Of a DNA stretch of 64,000 bases, positions 36,787-45,754 are shown piece by piece. Position numbers and translations under genes: made by a program. How positions within the stretch are numbered: the stretch's first letter is position 1; each line of letters opens with the position of its first letter. The DNA lies in contig NZ_JAJLMN010000001.1 of assembly GCF_021730615.1 (NCBI RefSeq), positions 4,989,501 through 5,053,500 of the forward strand, read 5' to 3'. This DNA comes from Lichenibacterium dinghuense. Its GTDB lineage: Bacteria > Pseudomonadota > Alphaproteobacteria > Rhizobiales > Beijerinckiaceae. The notes beneath the pieces were generated by a model. That model searched no databases and was not told the origin of the DNA. It saw only the letters and a program-made list of their open reading frames with translations.

Positions 36787-37341
36787 CTAGATCGTGTCGC
36801 ATGCCTAAACCCGAGGTTCTGCCTAGCTCAATAGACTTGAGTTCGCCTGACGGGAGACCCATCGTGGCACTCAGATGCAGAGATCAGGAGCTATCCACCT
36901 CATCTGCTTTTGAGATCGTTGCCGCTTGAAGCAGACACTAATATGCTTCTATCCATGTTGAGGACGCTCGACCAAATGATTTCTGAAGTCGCGAGTACCA
37001 AGTAACCGACATATACGGCAGCTCCCTCAGATTATTACTTTTTTATTAAGAAGAATTGGGCTACCAATCATCAATTGATCTATAATAATCGAATTTCGAC
37101 AAGCAGTTATATTATAGCCTCACATACAATGTGATATTTATTGCATGATATTGCGCATTATGCACAATTATTATTAGAGACAATAGTATTTTATCGAATT
37201 CCCTGGAACTGACTACGGTTGAATTAAGGCGATGTAACGGGAATACGCTACAATAAGGGGCGCATAGCAAGCGTTGGCCTGTTCTCAGACGAGTAGAATC
37301 GACGATAGAGGTCATAAAATCTCATTTGGGCGAAAGCACAT
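36787..37341. other. Gene-free stretch, AT-rich from about 36960 to 37250
   Basis: No convincing coding region; a 43-codon frame near 36801 and a 67-codon minus frame at 37112-37315 lack family likeness or ribosome sites. The centre is strikingly AT-rich (for example TTATTAAGAAGAATTGG and CAATTGATCTATAATAATCG) against a GC-rich background. It could be foreign DNA or an upstream regulatory region. Confidence 0.6.
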
Positions 37342-38283
37342 TCACTCGTCCATGTCGGCTACGCCCATAGACAGTTGAACGAGGAAGCGTTTGATTGTGT
37401 CCGATAACCCCAATCCTCGTCGCGTAATAACCTCATAGGGCTCGCTTTTCGACGAAAGATGCATCGGCAAAACGCGCGCCATTCCGAAGTTGACGAAGAA
37501 GCCGGCCACGTCGCTGGAGAGGAGCGCGACCGTGTTCGGGTCGGCCTGGATCAGCGATATCGTGGTCAGCGCCGAGCGCGTCTCCAGAAGCGCGACGGGG
37601 AAGCCGAGTCCGGCATGTTCGAACTCCCGTTCGAGCAGGACGCGCATCGGCATGGCCGCCGTGTAGACGATCCAGCGCGAATCGGTGAGGTCCTGCAGCG
37701 AGACGCGCTTTCGCCGCACGAGCGGATGGGCCTGGTTCGCGACGACCGACAGCGTCTCGTCGTGGAATGCTTTCACGTTATAGTGTTGCGGCGTCGCGGT
37801 CACCGAGCTGCGGCCGATGACGAGGTCGAGCAGACCCCTGTCGAGCAGGCGCAGAAGCTCCACGCTCGTGTCCTCGACGATCTCGATCCGGGTGCGGGGA
37901 AAGCGGCGCAGATAGGCGCTGATCGTCTCCGTGACGTAAGGGACGGCGCCCATGATGGTGCCGATCCGCAACTGGCTCCACTCGACTTCCGAAAGCCCCT
38001 GAATTTCCTCTTCGAGCGAGGAGAGCTGCGCTAAAAGGGTGGTGGCGTGCCGGATCATGCAGTCGCCCGCGACCGTCGGCAGAAGCCCGCGATTGGTGCG
38101 CGTGAAGAGGGTTCGTGACGTCAGCTCCTCTACCTCGCGCAGCGCCTTCGTGGCGCGGGGCTGGCTCATGCCGATCTTCTGCGAGGCTCGCTTCAGCGAG
38201 CCCGTGCCGTCGATCGCGGCGATCAGCATAATCTGACGCAGCGACAGGCGGGAAAACGCGGCCGTCGGCCACCGTGCGCTCAT
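37342..38283 (-). CDS. LysR-family transcriptional regulator
   Basis: A 313-residue LTTR. The N-terminal winged HTH reads LRQIMLIAAIDGTGSLKRAS then QKIGMSQPRATKALREVEEL; the effector domain (from about residue 95, LRIGTIMGAVPYVTETISAY) follows. It resembles the GbpR/PcaQ group that regulates aromatic or sugar catabolism. Divergent from the Fe-alcohol dehydrogenase gene with a 205-bp gap, the standard layout for an LTTR controlling its neighbour. Confidence 0.9.
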   Translation of the reverse strand: MSARWPTAAFSRLSLRQIMLIAAIDGTGSLKRASQKIGMSQPRATKALREVEELTSRTLFTRTNRGLLPTVAGDCMIRHATTLLAQLSSLEEEIQGLSEVEWSQLRIGTIMGAVPYVTETISAYLRRFPRTRIEIVEDTSVELLRLLDRGLLDLVIGRSSVTATPQHYNVKAFHDETLSVVANQAHPLVRRKRVSLQDLTDSRWIVYTAAMPMRVLLEREFEHAGLGFPVALLETRSALTTISLIQADPNTVALLSSDVAGFFVNFGMARVLPMHLSSKSEPYEVITRRGLGLSDTIKRFLVQLSMGVADMDE

Positions 38284-38488
38284 TCCAGGTCTTCCCTCGC
38301 GTTATACCTGTATCGCCCAATAGCGGATTTACAGCGTCTCCGCGCCCGATAGTTTGCCGCGACTGTCCAGGATGTCGGCATAAGAACCTGGCCCGGTTTT
38401 CGCGACGACCGATCCTGGAATCGAATAGGTGGGGCGATCCCATGTGTCCGGACGGATGCAGGGCGCTGCGAATGCTCGGGGGGAGCGA

Positions 38489-39625
38489 ATGGGTCTCATC
38501 AACTACGTCACGCGTGTGCAGTTCGGTTACGGAGAAATCCGCGTTCTCGCCGACGAGCTTCGCCTCGCGGGCATCGCGCGACCGATGGTCGTGACCGACA
38601 AGGGCGTGCTCGCCCTCGGCGTGATCGAGCGGGTCGAGGCACTGCTGCCGTCTGGCTTCGCCGCGGTCTACGACGAGACGCCCGGCAACCCCACCGAGGC
38701 CGCGGCCAAGGCCGCGACGCAGCGCTTCAGGGAAGCCGGAGCCGACGGCATCGTCGCGGTCGGCGGCGGTTCGGCGCTCGATCTCGCTAAGGCTGTGGCC
38801 GTGATGGCGGCCCATGACGGGCCGCTCAAAACCTTCGCCGCTATCGAAGGCGGACTCGCGAAGATCACCGCGCGGACCTATCCGACGCTGGCCGTGCCGA
38901 CGACGGCGGGCACCGGCAGCGAGGTCGGCCGCGCCGCCATCATCATCCTCGACGACGGGCGAAAGGTGGGCCTGCTCTCGCCCTTCCTGGTGCCGAAGGC
39001 CGCCATTGTGGATCCCGAGTTGACGCTGAGCTTGCCGCCACATCTGACGGCCGCGACGGGCATGGACGCGATCTCGCACTGCATCGAGACCTTCATCGCG
39101 CCCTCCTTCAACCCGCCCGCCGATGGTATCGCGCTGGAGGGGCTGCGCCTCGGCTGGAAGAGCCTTCCCCAGGCCGTCGCGGAGCCGGGCGACCGGCAGG
39201 CACGTGCCGACATGGCGATCGCCGCCACCATGGGCGCCATGGCGTTCCAGAAGGGGCTTGGCTGCGTCCACAGCCTCAGCCATTCGCTGGGCGGGCTCAA
39301 CCCGAAGCTGCACCACGGCACCTTGAACGCGATCTTTATGCCGTCGGTCCTGTCCTTCAACAGCCAAGCCGAAAGCGTCGTCGCGCAGGACAAGTACGCC
39401 CGCCTCGCCGACACGATGGGGCTGGACCGTTCGGCGGACATCAGCGAGGCGGTGGAGGCGGCGACGCGCGCCATCGGCCTGCCCGCGCGCCTGTCCGAGG
39501 TCGGCGTGACGCGGGCGATGTTCGAGCCGATCGTCTCGGGCGCGCTGCGGGACCACAGCCACCTCACCAACCCACGCGAGGCAACGGCGAAGGACTATCA
39601 CGCCATGCTGGACGCGGCGTTCTGA
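38489..39625 (+). CDS. Iron-containing alcohol dehydrogenase (maleylacetate reductase-like superfamily)
   Basis: A 378-residue NAD(P)-dependent dehydrogenase from ATG 38489 (GGGGGGAGCGA upstream). The nucleotide site is GADGIVAVGGGSALDLAK, followed by PTTAGTGSEVGRAAII. Metal ligands match the group III pattern: Asp/His in GMDAISHCIET, and His in GCVHSLSHSLGG and KLHHGTLNAI. The substrate is unknown; the adjacent LysR and aromatic cluster suggest a catabolic alcohol or aldehyde step. Followed by a transporter-like gene start that an IS3 element truncates. Confidence 0.9.
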   Translation: MGLINYVTRVQFGYGEIRVLADELRLAGIARPMVVTDKGVLALGVIERVEALLPSGFAAVYDETPGNPTEAAAKAATQRFREAGADGIVAVGGGSALDLAKAVAVMAAHDGPLKTFAAIEGGLAKITARTYPTLAVPTTAGTGSEVGRAAIIILDDGRKVGLLSPFLVPKAAIVDPELTLSLPPHLTAATGMDAISHCIETFIAPSFNPPADGIALEGLRLGWKSLPQAVAEPGDRQARADMAIAATMGAMAFQKGLGCVHSLSHSLGGLNPKLHHGTLNAIFMPSVLSFNSQAESVVAQDKYARLADTMGLDRSADISEAVEAATRAIGLPARLSEVGVTRAMFEPIVSGALRDHSHLTNPREATAKDYHAMLDAAF

Positions 39626-39738
39626 AGGGGTAACGAGGGCGCCGTCACGGCGCGGACCGGGCGACGGCGGGCGGAGGAGCCCTGCCGCAAATGCCTGCAT
39701 TGTTCTCGAGGCGAGATTTCAACAGGAGGAGAACCATT

Positions 39739-39783
39739 ATGACAGGATCTAACATTCTTCGCGCCGCGATGCTGGCGGGCCTA
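39739..39783 (+). pseudogene. First 15 codons of a truncated secreted-protein gene
   Basis: AGGAGGAGAACCATT precedes an ATG reading TGSNILRAAMLAGL, the start of a signal peptide, cut by the IS3 end at 39784, which supplies a TGA at once. Most likely the first gene downstream of the dehydrogenase, for example a solute-binding protein; the rest is not in the window. Confidence 0.6.
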
Positions 39784-39848
39784 TGATCCGCCCCCACTGA
39801 AGTGGTCCGCCCTGAGGTATGGCTTCCGAGCCCCGGAGGACGGACGAG

Positions 39849-40124
39849 ATGGCGAAACGGCACACACCCGAGGAGATCATCACCAAGCTGCGTCAGGTGG
39901 ACGTGCTGGTATCGCAGGGGTCCAGCGTTGCGGACGCGGTCCGCAGCATCGCAGTGACGGAGGTGACGTACTATCGCTGGCGACAGGAGTATGGCGGCCT
40001 GAAGTCGGACCAGGTCAAGCGGATGAAGGAGCTCGAGACCGAGAACGGCCGGCTGCGCAAGGCCATCGCTGATCTCACGCTCGACAAGCTGATCCTGCAG
40101 GAGGCTGCACGGGGAAACTTCTGA
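39849..40124 (+). CDS. IS3 transposase orfA (copy A)
   Basis: A 91-residue HTH_Tnp_1 protein: AKRHTPEEIITKLRQVDVLV, VTEVTYYRWRQEYGG, and a zipper ETENGRLRKAIADLTLDKLI. Ends at ARGNF before TGA; orfB is in the -1 frame. Five residue differences from copy B. Confidence 0.92.
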   Translation: MAKRHTPEEIITKLRQVDVLVSQGSSVADAVRSIAVTEVTYYRWRQEYGGLKSDQVKRMKELETENGRLRKAIADLTLDKLILQEAARGNF

Positions 40125-41029
40125 GCCCCGCGCGCCGTCGCCAGTGTGTCGATCATGTCCGTGCTGTTCTGCTTATCTCCGAGCGCCGGGCCTGCCGCGC
40201 GCTCGGCCAGCACCGGTCGACACAGAGGAAGGTGCCGCGGGGCCGAGACGACGAAGAGGCCCTGACGGCTGACCTTGTAGAGCTGGCGCGCCAGTACGGC
40301 CGCTACGGCTATCGCAAGATCTCGGCCCTGCTCCGCGGAGCCGGGTGGATCGTCAACGACAAACGCGTGGAACGGATCTGGCGTCAGGAGGGTCTGAAGG
40401 TGCCGGCACGCCAGCCCAAGCGCTCTCGTCTGTGGCTGAACGACGGCTCGTGTATCCGCCTGCGGCCGGAGCGTCGCAATCACGTGTGGGCCTACGACTT
40501 CGTCGAGGACCGCACGCATGACGGCCGCAAGTTCCGCATGCTGAACGTCGTCGACGAGTATACCCATGAGTGCCTGTCGATCCGGGTCAGCCGCAAGCTG
40601 AAAGCGGCTGACGTCATCGACGTGCTGTCCGATCTGTTCATCATGCGCGGCGTGCCGGAGCACATTCGCTCCGACAACGGCCCGGAGTTCATCGCTGTGG
40701 CCGTGCAGAGGTGGATCAAGGCCGTCGGCGCAAAGACCGCATACATCATGCCCGGTTCACCTTGGGAAAACGGCTCTGTCGAAAGCTTCAACGCTCGGCT
40801 CCGTGATGAGCTGCTCGACGGCGAGATCTTCTACTCCCTCCGGGAGGCCGAGATCATCATCGAGAGCTGGCGGCGGCACTACAACACTGTACGCCCGCAC
40901 GCCTCGCTCGGCTACAGACCGCCGGCCCCGGAAGTGGTGGTGCCCACTCACGCCGCCTGGCCGGCTGCGCTGACCCGACCTGCTCCGCCGGCCAGGCTAC
41001 ACGTGGCGCCACGGCCGACGGTGCACTAA
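40121..41029 (+). CDS. IS3 transposase orfB (copy A)
   Basis: In the -1 frame relative to orfA and open from the orfA end. The HTH_21 part (YGRYGYRKISALLRGAGWIV) precedes the rve core: VWAYDFVEDRTHDG (first Asp), IRSDNGPEFIA (second Asp), GSVESFNARLRDELL (Glu). All catalytic residues intact. The first independent start is at 40232, so frameshift fusion with orfA is expected. Confidence 0.9.
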   Translation: MSPARRRQCVDHVRAVLLISERRACRALGQHRSTQRKVPRGRDDEEALTADLVELARQYGRYGYRKISALLRGAGWIVNDKRVERIWRQEGLKVPARQPKRSRLWLNDGSCIRLRPERRNHVWAYDFVEDRTHDGRKFRMLNVVDEYTHECLSIRVSRKLKAADVIDVLSDLFIMRGVPEHIRSDNGPEFIAVAVQRWIKAVGAKTAYIMPGSPWENGSVESFNARLRDELLDGEIFYSLREAEIIIESWRRHYNTVRPHASLGYRPPAPEVVVPTHAAWPAALTRPAPPARLHVAPRPTVH

Positions 41030-41063
41030 CATTTACACCGGACCACCCACTGGGGGCCGATCA

Positions 41064-41284
41064 CTCCAAGGCGGATGCGGAGGCGGTCTTCTATGTTGGC
41101 TCGAACGACCCGGCCGAGCTCCAGTCCATCCGCCGGCACATCCTGCGGGACCTCCGCTCCCTGCCGATCGCGGGCGAATACATGCACCGCGACGCCTTCC
41201 GCGCCGCGCAAGTCTGGGGCAAGGACCTCTATCTCTTCATCCACGCCTTCGGCACGATCAACGTGCCGCGCGCCTTCGCGGCTA
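41064..41284 (+). pseudogene. Fragment of quinone-dependent D-lactate dehydrogenase (C-terminal part)
   Basis: The frame starting at 41066 reads KADAEAVFYVGSNDPAELQS, IRRHILRDLRSLPIAGEYMH and RDAFRAAQVWGKDLYLFIHA, the membrane-binding domain pattern of Dld (peripheral respiratory D-lactate dehydrogenase). It is cut on the left by IS3 and on the right by IS427, leaving about 73 codons. Confidence 0.75.
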
Positions 41285-42131
41285 AGAGCACCTAACAAAA
41301 CCGCTTGATCTGGTTGAGGCAGATCAGGGCGCATCCGAGCGTGACGAAGGCGAGGTGGATGTCGGCGCGCCGCTCGTAACGGACCGTGAGACGGCGAAAG
41401 CGGTTCAGCCAGGCCAGGGTGCGCTCGACGACCCAGCGGTGGCGGCCGAGACTGTCGCTGCGCTCGACGCCGCGGCGCGCGATGCGGGGCTTGACCGAGC
41501 GGGCGCGGCACTCGGCCCGGCAGCGGCGGTTGTCGTAAGCCTTGTCGGCGTGGAGCTTGGTCGGGCGCCGTCTCGGCCGGCCTCGCCCGTGGCGCACGCC
41601 CGGCACGGCGTCGAGCGTGGGCGCCAGCATGCGGCTGTCGTGGCGGTTGGCCCCGCTCAGCGTGACGCCGAGCGGCGTGCCGGCCCGGTCGACCACGATG
41701 TGGCGTTTGGTGCCCGGCTTGCCGCGGTCGGTCGGGTTGGGGCCGGTCTCCTCGCCCCCCTTTTGGCCGGCACGGACGCGCTGTCGAGAGAAGCCCGGCT
41801 CCAGTCCAGCGCGCCCGTGTCGTTGAGTTGCTCCAGCAACACCCGGTGCAGCCGCGCCCACACACCGGCCGCGTGCCAGTCGCGCAGCCTTCGCCAGCAT
41901 GTCATGCCCGAGCAGCCGAACTGCCGCGGCAGCAACTCCCACGCCGTGCCCGAGCGCAGCACGAAGACGATGCCGGTCAGAGCGCTGCGGTCGTCACACC
42001 GCGGTCGACCACCCTTCGGCCTGGGCAGTTCCGGTGGCAGCAGGGGCGCGATGGCAGACCATAGCGCGTCGGTGACCAAGGGCTCGCTCATCGCCCTTGA
42101 ACGCGCTCACGCCGGTTTTGTTAGGTGCTCT
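41285..42131. mobile_element. IS5-family (IS427-like) insertion sequence, complete
   Basis: An 847-bp element with perfect inverted ends AGAGCACCTAACAAAACC and TA target duplicates (41283-41284, 42132-42133). It has a two-frame transposase. Confidence 0.88.
41292..42091 (-). CDS. IS427-like transposase in two frames (-1 frameshift)
   Basis: The first frame (42091 to 41657) starts SEPLVTDALWSAIAPLLPPE and reaches LDSASVPAK. There CCAAAAGGGGGG allows a -1 slip into the second frame, GGEETGPNPTDRGKPGTKRH, then the second Asp region LHADKAYDNRRCR and the Glu signature HRWVVERTLAWLNRFRRL, ending at 41292. The split is typical of IS427-group elements, so the transposase is probably functional. Confidence 0.9.
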
Positions 42132-42216
42132 TAGAAGGCGACCGCCTTCGCTCGCAGAAGAGCCGCGCTGGCTTGAAGGCAGCGGGCAGTTTCGCCTGAG
42201 TTGACCCACCTCGACC

Positions 42217-42909
42217 CTACTCGGTCCGATGCCGTTCCAGCATGGTGCCGAGACGGCGCTTGGCGGTTTCGCTGCCGTAACCATGCACGACAATCCGCAT
42301 GCAGGCCAAGTACAAATGCTCGAGCCGGGCGAAGGACCCGGCATCCTGTGTGATCGGTCCCGCGCTGTCGATCACGCTGACGAATTGCACTACTATGTCA
42401 CGCACCGGCGCCGAGTCGACAAATTCCGCCCTTTCTTTCGCGGTCTCGATGCTGCGCAGCACGCAGGCTTCGACGCCGGACGAGAACAGCCGCAGATGCT
42501 GCCGCGCGCTGGGGCTCAGGAGCGCCGCGTCGAGCCGCATGCGCGAGATCAGGCTCCAGGGTGTTCCTTCAACGCCGCCCTGGTTGAAGCGAAGATAGCG
42601 CGTGCGGTTGTGCTCGATCGTGCGCAGGATCTTGCCGACGTAATCGTCGTCCGAGCGCCAGATGTCGATGATCTCGTGCAGCGACTGGGCCGTGTACTCG
42701 GCGATGACCTCGTCGGCCAGATTGCTCTTGTCGCCAAAATAATAGTGCACGTTGGCTCGCGTGATGGCGAGACTAGAAGCGATGTCGGCAAAGCGCAGGC
42801 CGCGGTAGCCATGCTTGATCAGCAGGTCGCGCGCTACATCCTTGATCCTGTCGCGCATGCTCCCCTGAGCGTCCACATCTGAGGGAACAGCTGAGCCTAC
42901 GGCGGTCAT
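42217..42909 (-). CDS. TetR-family transcriptional regulator
   Basis: A 230-residue regulator from ATG 42909. The HTH reads IKDVARDLLIKHGYRGLRFA then DIASSLAITRANVHYYFGDK, a textbook TetR N-terminus; the helical C-terminal ligand domain has no recognisable ligand signature. Divergent from the cupin gene that starts the catabolic operon, with a candidate operator at 43018-43033 between them, so it likely represses that operon until substrate binds. Confidence 0.9.
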   Translation of the reverse strand: MTAVGSAVPSDVDAQGSMRDRIKDVARDLLIKHGYRGLRFADIASSLAITRANVHYYFGDKSNLADEVIAEYTAQSLHEIIDIWRSDDDYVGKILRTIEHNRTRYLRFNQGGVEGTPWSLISRMRLDAALLSPSARQHLRLFSSGVEACVLRSIETAKERAEFVDSAPVRDIVVQFVSVIDSAGPITQDAGSFARLEHLYLACMRIVVHGYGSETAKRRLGTMLERHRTE

Positions 42910-43017
42910 TCTTGAGACTCCGGACGAGAATATGGCGGCATAGGCTGCCGCGGCGCTCTCTTCATGGCGTCCGTGCGGCGCACCCGCAACCGAAAACACC
43001 TTGCAATCCGCGGACGC

Positions 43018-43033
43018 CTGACTTACATGTCAG
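43018..43033. promoter_or_regulatory. Candidate TetR operator (inverted repeat)
   Basis: CTGAC-TTACAT-GTCAG, an inverted repeat in the 275-bp divergent gap between tetR and the cupin gene, followed by an extra TCAG. Position and symmetry suit a TetR site; not tested. Confidence 0.45.
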
Positions 43034-43184
43034 TCAGTAGGACGGCTGATCCCTTGCAACATCCGGGACAGCGTCCAAGGGAAGGAACGCCGGATTACCG
43101 CCTCGCGCGACGCGACCCGCCGACATGATGCGGGAGTTGAGCGCGGGGACCAGCGGCGCCTCCCGTATTGACGGAGGACAAGCC

Positions 43185-43730
43185 ATGACGGCCGAGACTG
43201 GCAACGCCCCGCAGCCCGGCGCCGACATCCGCACCATGCCCTACCAGCTCCCCTTTCCGAAGGAGGCGAGGGCCGAGATTGTGGTGCCGAACGCGATCCC
43301 CGAAGATGATCGACTATGGGTGCCCCAGGGCGAGAACGTTTGGTTCCGCCCGCTCTGCCTGAACGTCAGTCAGGGCTATTGGATGAACCTTCTCAAGGTC
43401 CGCAAGGCGGGCGTCCTGAGCCGGCATCGCCACCCCGGCCCGGTGCACGGCTTCGTGCTCAAGGGGCGCTGGCGCTACCTGGAACACGACTGGGTCGCGA
43501 CCGAAGGCAGCTACGTGTTCGAGCCGCCGGGCGAAACCCATACTCTGATAGTGCCTGAAGACGTCGAGGAAATGATCACCTACTTCCAGGTGAACGGCGT
43601 TATGTATTACGTCGATCCTTGGGGCAAGGGCGTAGGCTACGAAGACGTCTTCTCTAAAATCGACATGTGCCGCAAGCATTTCATGGACGTCGGCCTGGGC
43701 GAAGCCTTTGTCGACCAGTTCGTGCGGTGA
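43185..43730 (+). CDS. Cupin dioxygenase, 2,4'-dihydroxyacetophenone dioxygenase-like
   Basis: A 181-residue cupin from ATG 43185 with GGAGGA upstream. The metal site is visible: HRHPGPVHGFVLKG gives the His ligands of motif 1, and PGETHTLIVPEDVEEM gives the late His of motif 2. Overall order (FRPLCLNVSQGYWMNLLKVR first) matches the small cupin group that includes 2,4'-dihydroxyacetophenone dioxygenase, a non-haem iron C-C cleaving enzyme. Substrate is inferred only by family. First gene of the operon; its stop overlaps the reductase start. Confidence 0.78.
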   Translation: MTAETGNAPQPGADIRTMPYQLPFPKEARAEIVVPNAIPEDDRLWVPQGENVWFRPLCLNVSQGYWMNLLKVRKAGVLSRHRHPGPVHGFVLKGRWRYLEHDWVATEGSYVFEPPGETHTLIVPEDVEEMITYFQVNGVMYYVDPWGKGVGYEDVFSKIDMCRKHFMDVGLGEAFVDQFVR

Positions 43731-44692
43731 GCGTGATGATAGCGGCAGAGGGAGGGACGCTCCGCGTCCAGGTTCATGACGCTTCGCCGGAGACCGACGA
43801 TATCCGCGTGCTCGATCTTCGTGCCGACGGTGTTGAGTTGCCGCCCTTCACGCCCGGCGCCCATGTTGACCTTGTGCTGCCGGGCGGGCTCGTGCGCAGC
43901 TATTCCCTTCTCAACGCGCCCAACGAACGGCACCGTTATCTCGTCGCCGTGGCGCGGGACCGGGCGAGCCGCGGTGGCTCGACATATGTCCATGACGTGC
44001 TGATGCCTGGCATGGATATCGACCTACGGGGCCCTCGCAACACCTTTCGGCTCGACGAAACGGCGCCCCACAGCGTGCTAATCGCCGGCGGCATCGGGGT
44101 TACGCCACTGATCGCCATGGCGCACCGATTGGCCGCGCTCGATCGGCCCTGGCGTATGCACTACTGCAGCCGCAGCCGGTCCGTGGCCGGCTTCGTGCCC
44201 TTGCTGGAAGCCTTCGGCGAACGGGTCGACTTCTGGTTCGACGACTTGGCCGACGGCCAGCTGCTCGATATTGCGCAACTCGTCGCCGTGTCACCGGCGG
44301 GGAGTCACTTCTACTGCTGCGGGCCTCGTCCAATGCTGGACAGCTTCGTGGCCACGACCGCGCATCTGCCGCAAGATAGGGTCCATACCGAATCCTTCGC
44401 GCCGTCCCAGGCGGCCGCAACCGTGGGCGGCTTCGTGCTGCAACTGGCCCGCTCAGGGCTAGAACTGCCAGTGCCCTCCGGCCGTAGTATTCTCGATGTT
44501 TTGCTCGATGCTGGGATTGATGTCCCGTGTTCCTGCATGGAAGGGGTCTGCGGCACCTGCGAGACCACCGTTCTGGACGGCGTTCCGGACCACCGAGACG
44601 CCGTGCTGAGCCAAGCCGAAAAGGCGGCCAACAAGACTATGATGGTGTGCTGCTCCGGGTCGCGGTCATCGCGCTTGGTGCTGGACCTTTAA
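43727..44692 (+). CDS. Ferredoxin--NAD(P)H reductase of the phthalate dioxygenase reductase (VanB) type
   Basis: A flavoprotein of about 320 residues. The N-terminal FMN domain has the flavin motif RSYSLLNAPNE, the nucleotide domain IAGGIGVTPLIAMAHRL and YCCGPRPMLD, and the C-terminal plant-type 2Fe-2S domain CSCMEGVCGTC plus the late Cys in MVCCSGSR. It moves electrons from NAD(P)H to an oxygenase. GTG 43727 overlaps the cupin stop; ATG 43736 is also possible. A terminal oxygenase alpha subunit is not in this operon. Confidence 0.92.
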   Translation: MSVMIAAEGGTLRVQVHDASPETDDIRVLDLRADGVELPPFTPGAHVDLVLPGGLVRSYSLLNAPNERHRYLVAVARDRASRGGSTYVHDVLMPGMDIDLRGPRNTFRLDETAPHSVLIAGGIGVTPLIAMAHRLAALDRPWRMHYCSRSRSVAGFVPLLEAFGERVDFWFDDLADGQLLDIAQLVAVSPAGSHFYCCGPRPMLDSFVATTAHLPQDRVHTESFAPSQAAATVGGFVLQLARSGLELPVPSGRSILDVLLDAGIDVPCSCMEGVCGTCETTVLDGVPDHRDAVLSQAEKAANKTMMVCCSGSRSSRLVLDL

Positions 44693-44704
44693 GGACACTC
44701 GTCG

Positions 44705-45754
44705 ATGCCCAACACAAGCGTGATCGACTGCGACATCCATCCGCCGACCCCGACCATGGCGATGCTGCTGCCCTACATGGATACCTATTGGCGCGACATG
44801 GTGTCGAGCCGTGGCACCGACGGGTTGGGCCTCAACAGTTATCCGCCTGGCGCACCCATCAGCGCCCGTACGGACCGGCGCGATGCCCTGACTCTTGACC
44901 GGCTCCGTACCCAGGCACTCGAACCGTGGGGAACGCGGCTTGCCATCCTGAACCCACTCTACGGCGCCCAGGCCCTTGCCAATGCGGACCTCGCCTCGGT
45001 GTTGGCCCGCGCGGTCAATGATTGGATTGCGACTGAATGGCTCAATGCCGACAGCCGGCTGCGCGCCTCCATCGTGGTGTCGACGCAGGACATCGCACTC
45101 GCGGTCGAGGAGATCGAGCGCCGCGCTGCCGACACCCGCTTCGTCCAGGTGCTGCTGCTGGTGTCGGACGACATGCCGCTAGGCCGCCGCCGATACTGGC
45201 CGATCTTCGAGACCGCGCAGCGCCTGGGGCTGGCGGTGGGCATCCATGCCGGCTCGAACTACCACAACCCCACAACCTCCTCAGGTTGGCCGTCCTTCAT
45301 CGTCGAAGAGTATGTTAGCCAATCAGCCGCCTTCCAGAGCGCGCTGTTGAGCCTCGTCGCGGAAGGCGTCTTCTCCAAGTTCCCGGAGTTGCGCGTCGTC
45401 CTGATTGAGGCGGGCTTCACCTGGCTGCCGTCCTTCCTGTGGCGCGCCAACAAGACCTGGCGCGGCCTGCGTACCGAAGTGCCTTGGGTGGACCGGCCCC
45501 CTGCCGAGATCATCCGCCAGCACATCCGCTTCACCCTGCAGCCAGCCGATGCGCCACCTGATCCGCAGCACCTTGCTCGCGTCGTTGAGCAGATGGGGTC
45601 CGACAAACTAATCCTGTTCTCGACCGATTATCCCCATTGGCAGTTCGACGGCGACGCCGCCCTGCCGGACGGCATCGGCTCGGCGCTCGCCCGCCAGATC
45701 ACCACCGTTAATCCGCTCGACACCTACCCGCGCCTCAAGGAGACCGTGCAATGA
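44705..45754 (+). CDS. Amidohydrolase-family (ACMSD-like) enzyme, first copy
   Basis: A 349-residue TIM-barrel metal enzyme. The metal motif DCDIHP is at the N-terminus, the His of GIHAGSNYH is central and the Asp of FSTDYPHW is near the C-terminus, the pattern of amidohydrolase 2 / ACMSD-type decarboxylases. These act on aromatic carboxylates or ring-cleavage products. It is a paralogue of the next gene (shared RRYWPIF, EGVFxxFPxLxVVLIEAGF, STDYPHW). ATG 44705 follows AAGGACACTCG; its stop overlaps the next ATG (ATGA). Confidence 0.88.
   Translation: MPNTSVIDCDIHPPTPTMAMLLPYMDTYWRDMVSSRGTDGLGLNSYPPGAPISARTDRRDALTLDRLRTQALEPWGTRLAILNPLYGAQALANADLASVLARAVNDWIATEWLNADSRLRASIVVSTQDIALAVEEIERRAADTRFVQVLLLVSDDMPLGRRRYWPIFETAQRLGLAVGIHAGSNYHNPTTSSGWPSFIVEEYVSQSAAFQSALLSLVAEGVFSKFPELRVVLIEAGFTWLPSFLWRANKTWRGLRTEVPWVDRPPAEIIRQHIRFTLQPADAPPDPQHLARVVEQMGSDKLILFSTDYPHWQFDGDAALPDGIGSALARQITTVNPLDTYPRLKETVQ

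Larger units (their letters stand above)
39784..41063. mobile_element. IS3-family element, copy A
   Basis: A 1280-bp element with ends TGATCCGCCCCCACTGAAGT and, inward from the right, TGATCGGCCCCCAGTGGGTG. A close relative of the same length sits at 49623-50902 in the same direction. No matching target duplicate; the left flank is a cut gene and the right flank a cut dld gene. Confidence 0.88.

Noticed and set aside
37112-37315. 67-codon minus-strand frame in the AT-rich gap
   Set aside because: No ribosome site, no domain, chance frame in AT-rich DNA.
42132-42216. Continuation of the dld gene to the right of the IS427 element
   Set aside because: After removing the IS and one TA the frame does not follow the Dld C-terminus.
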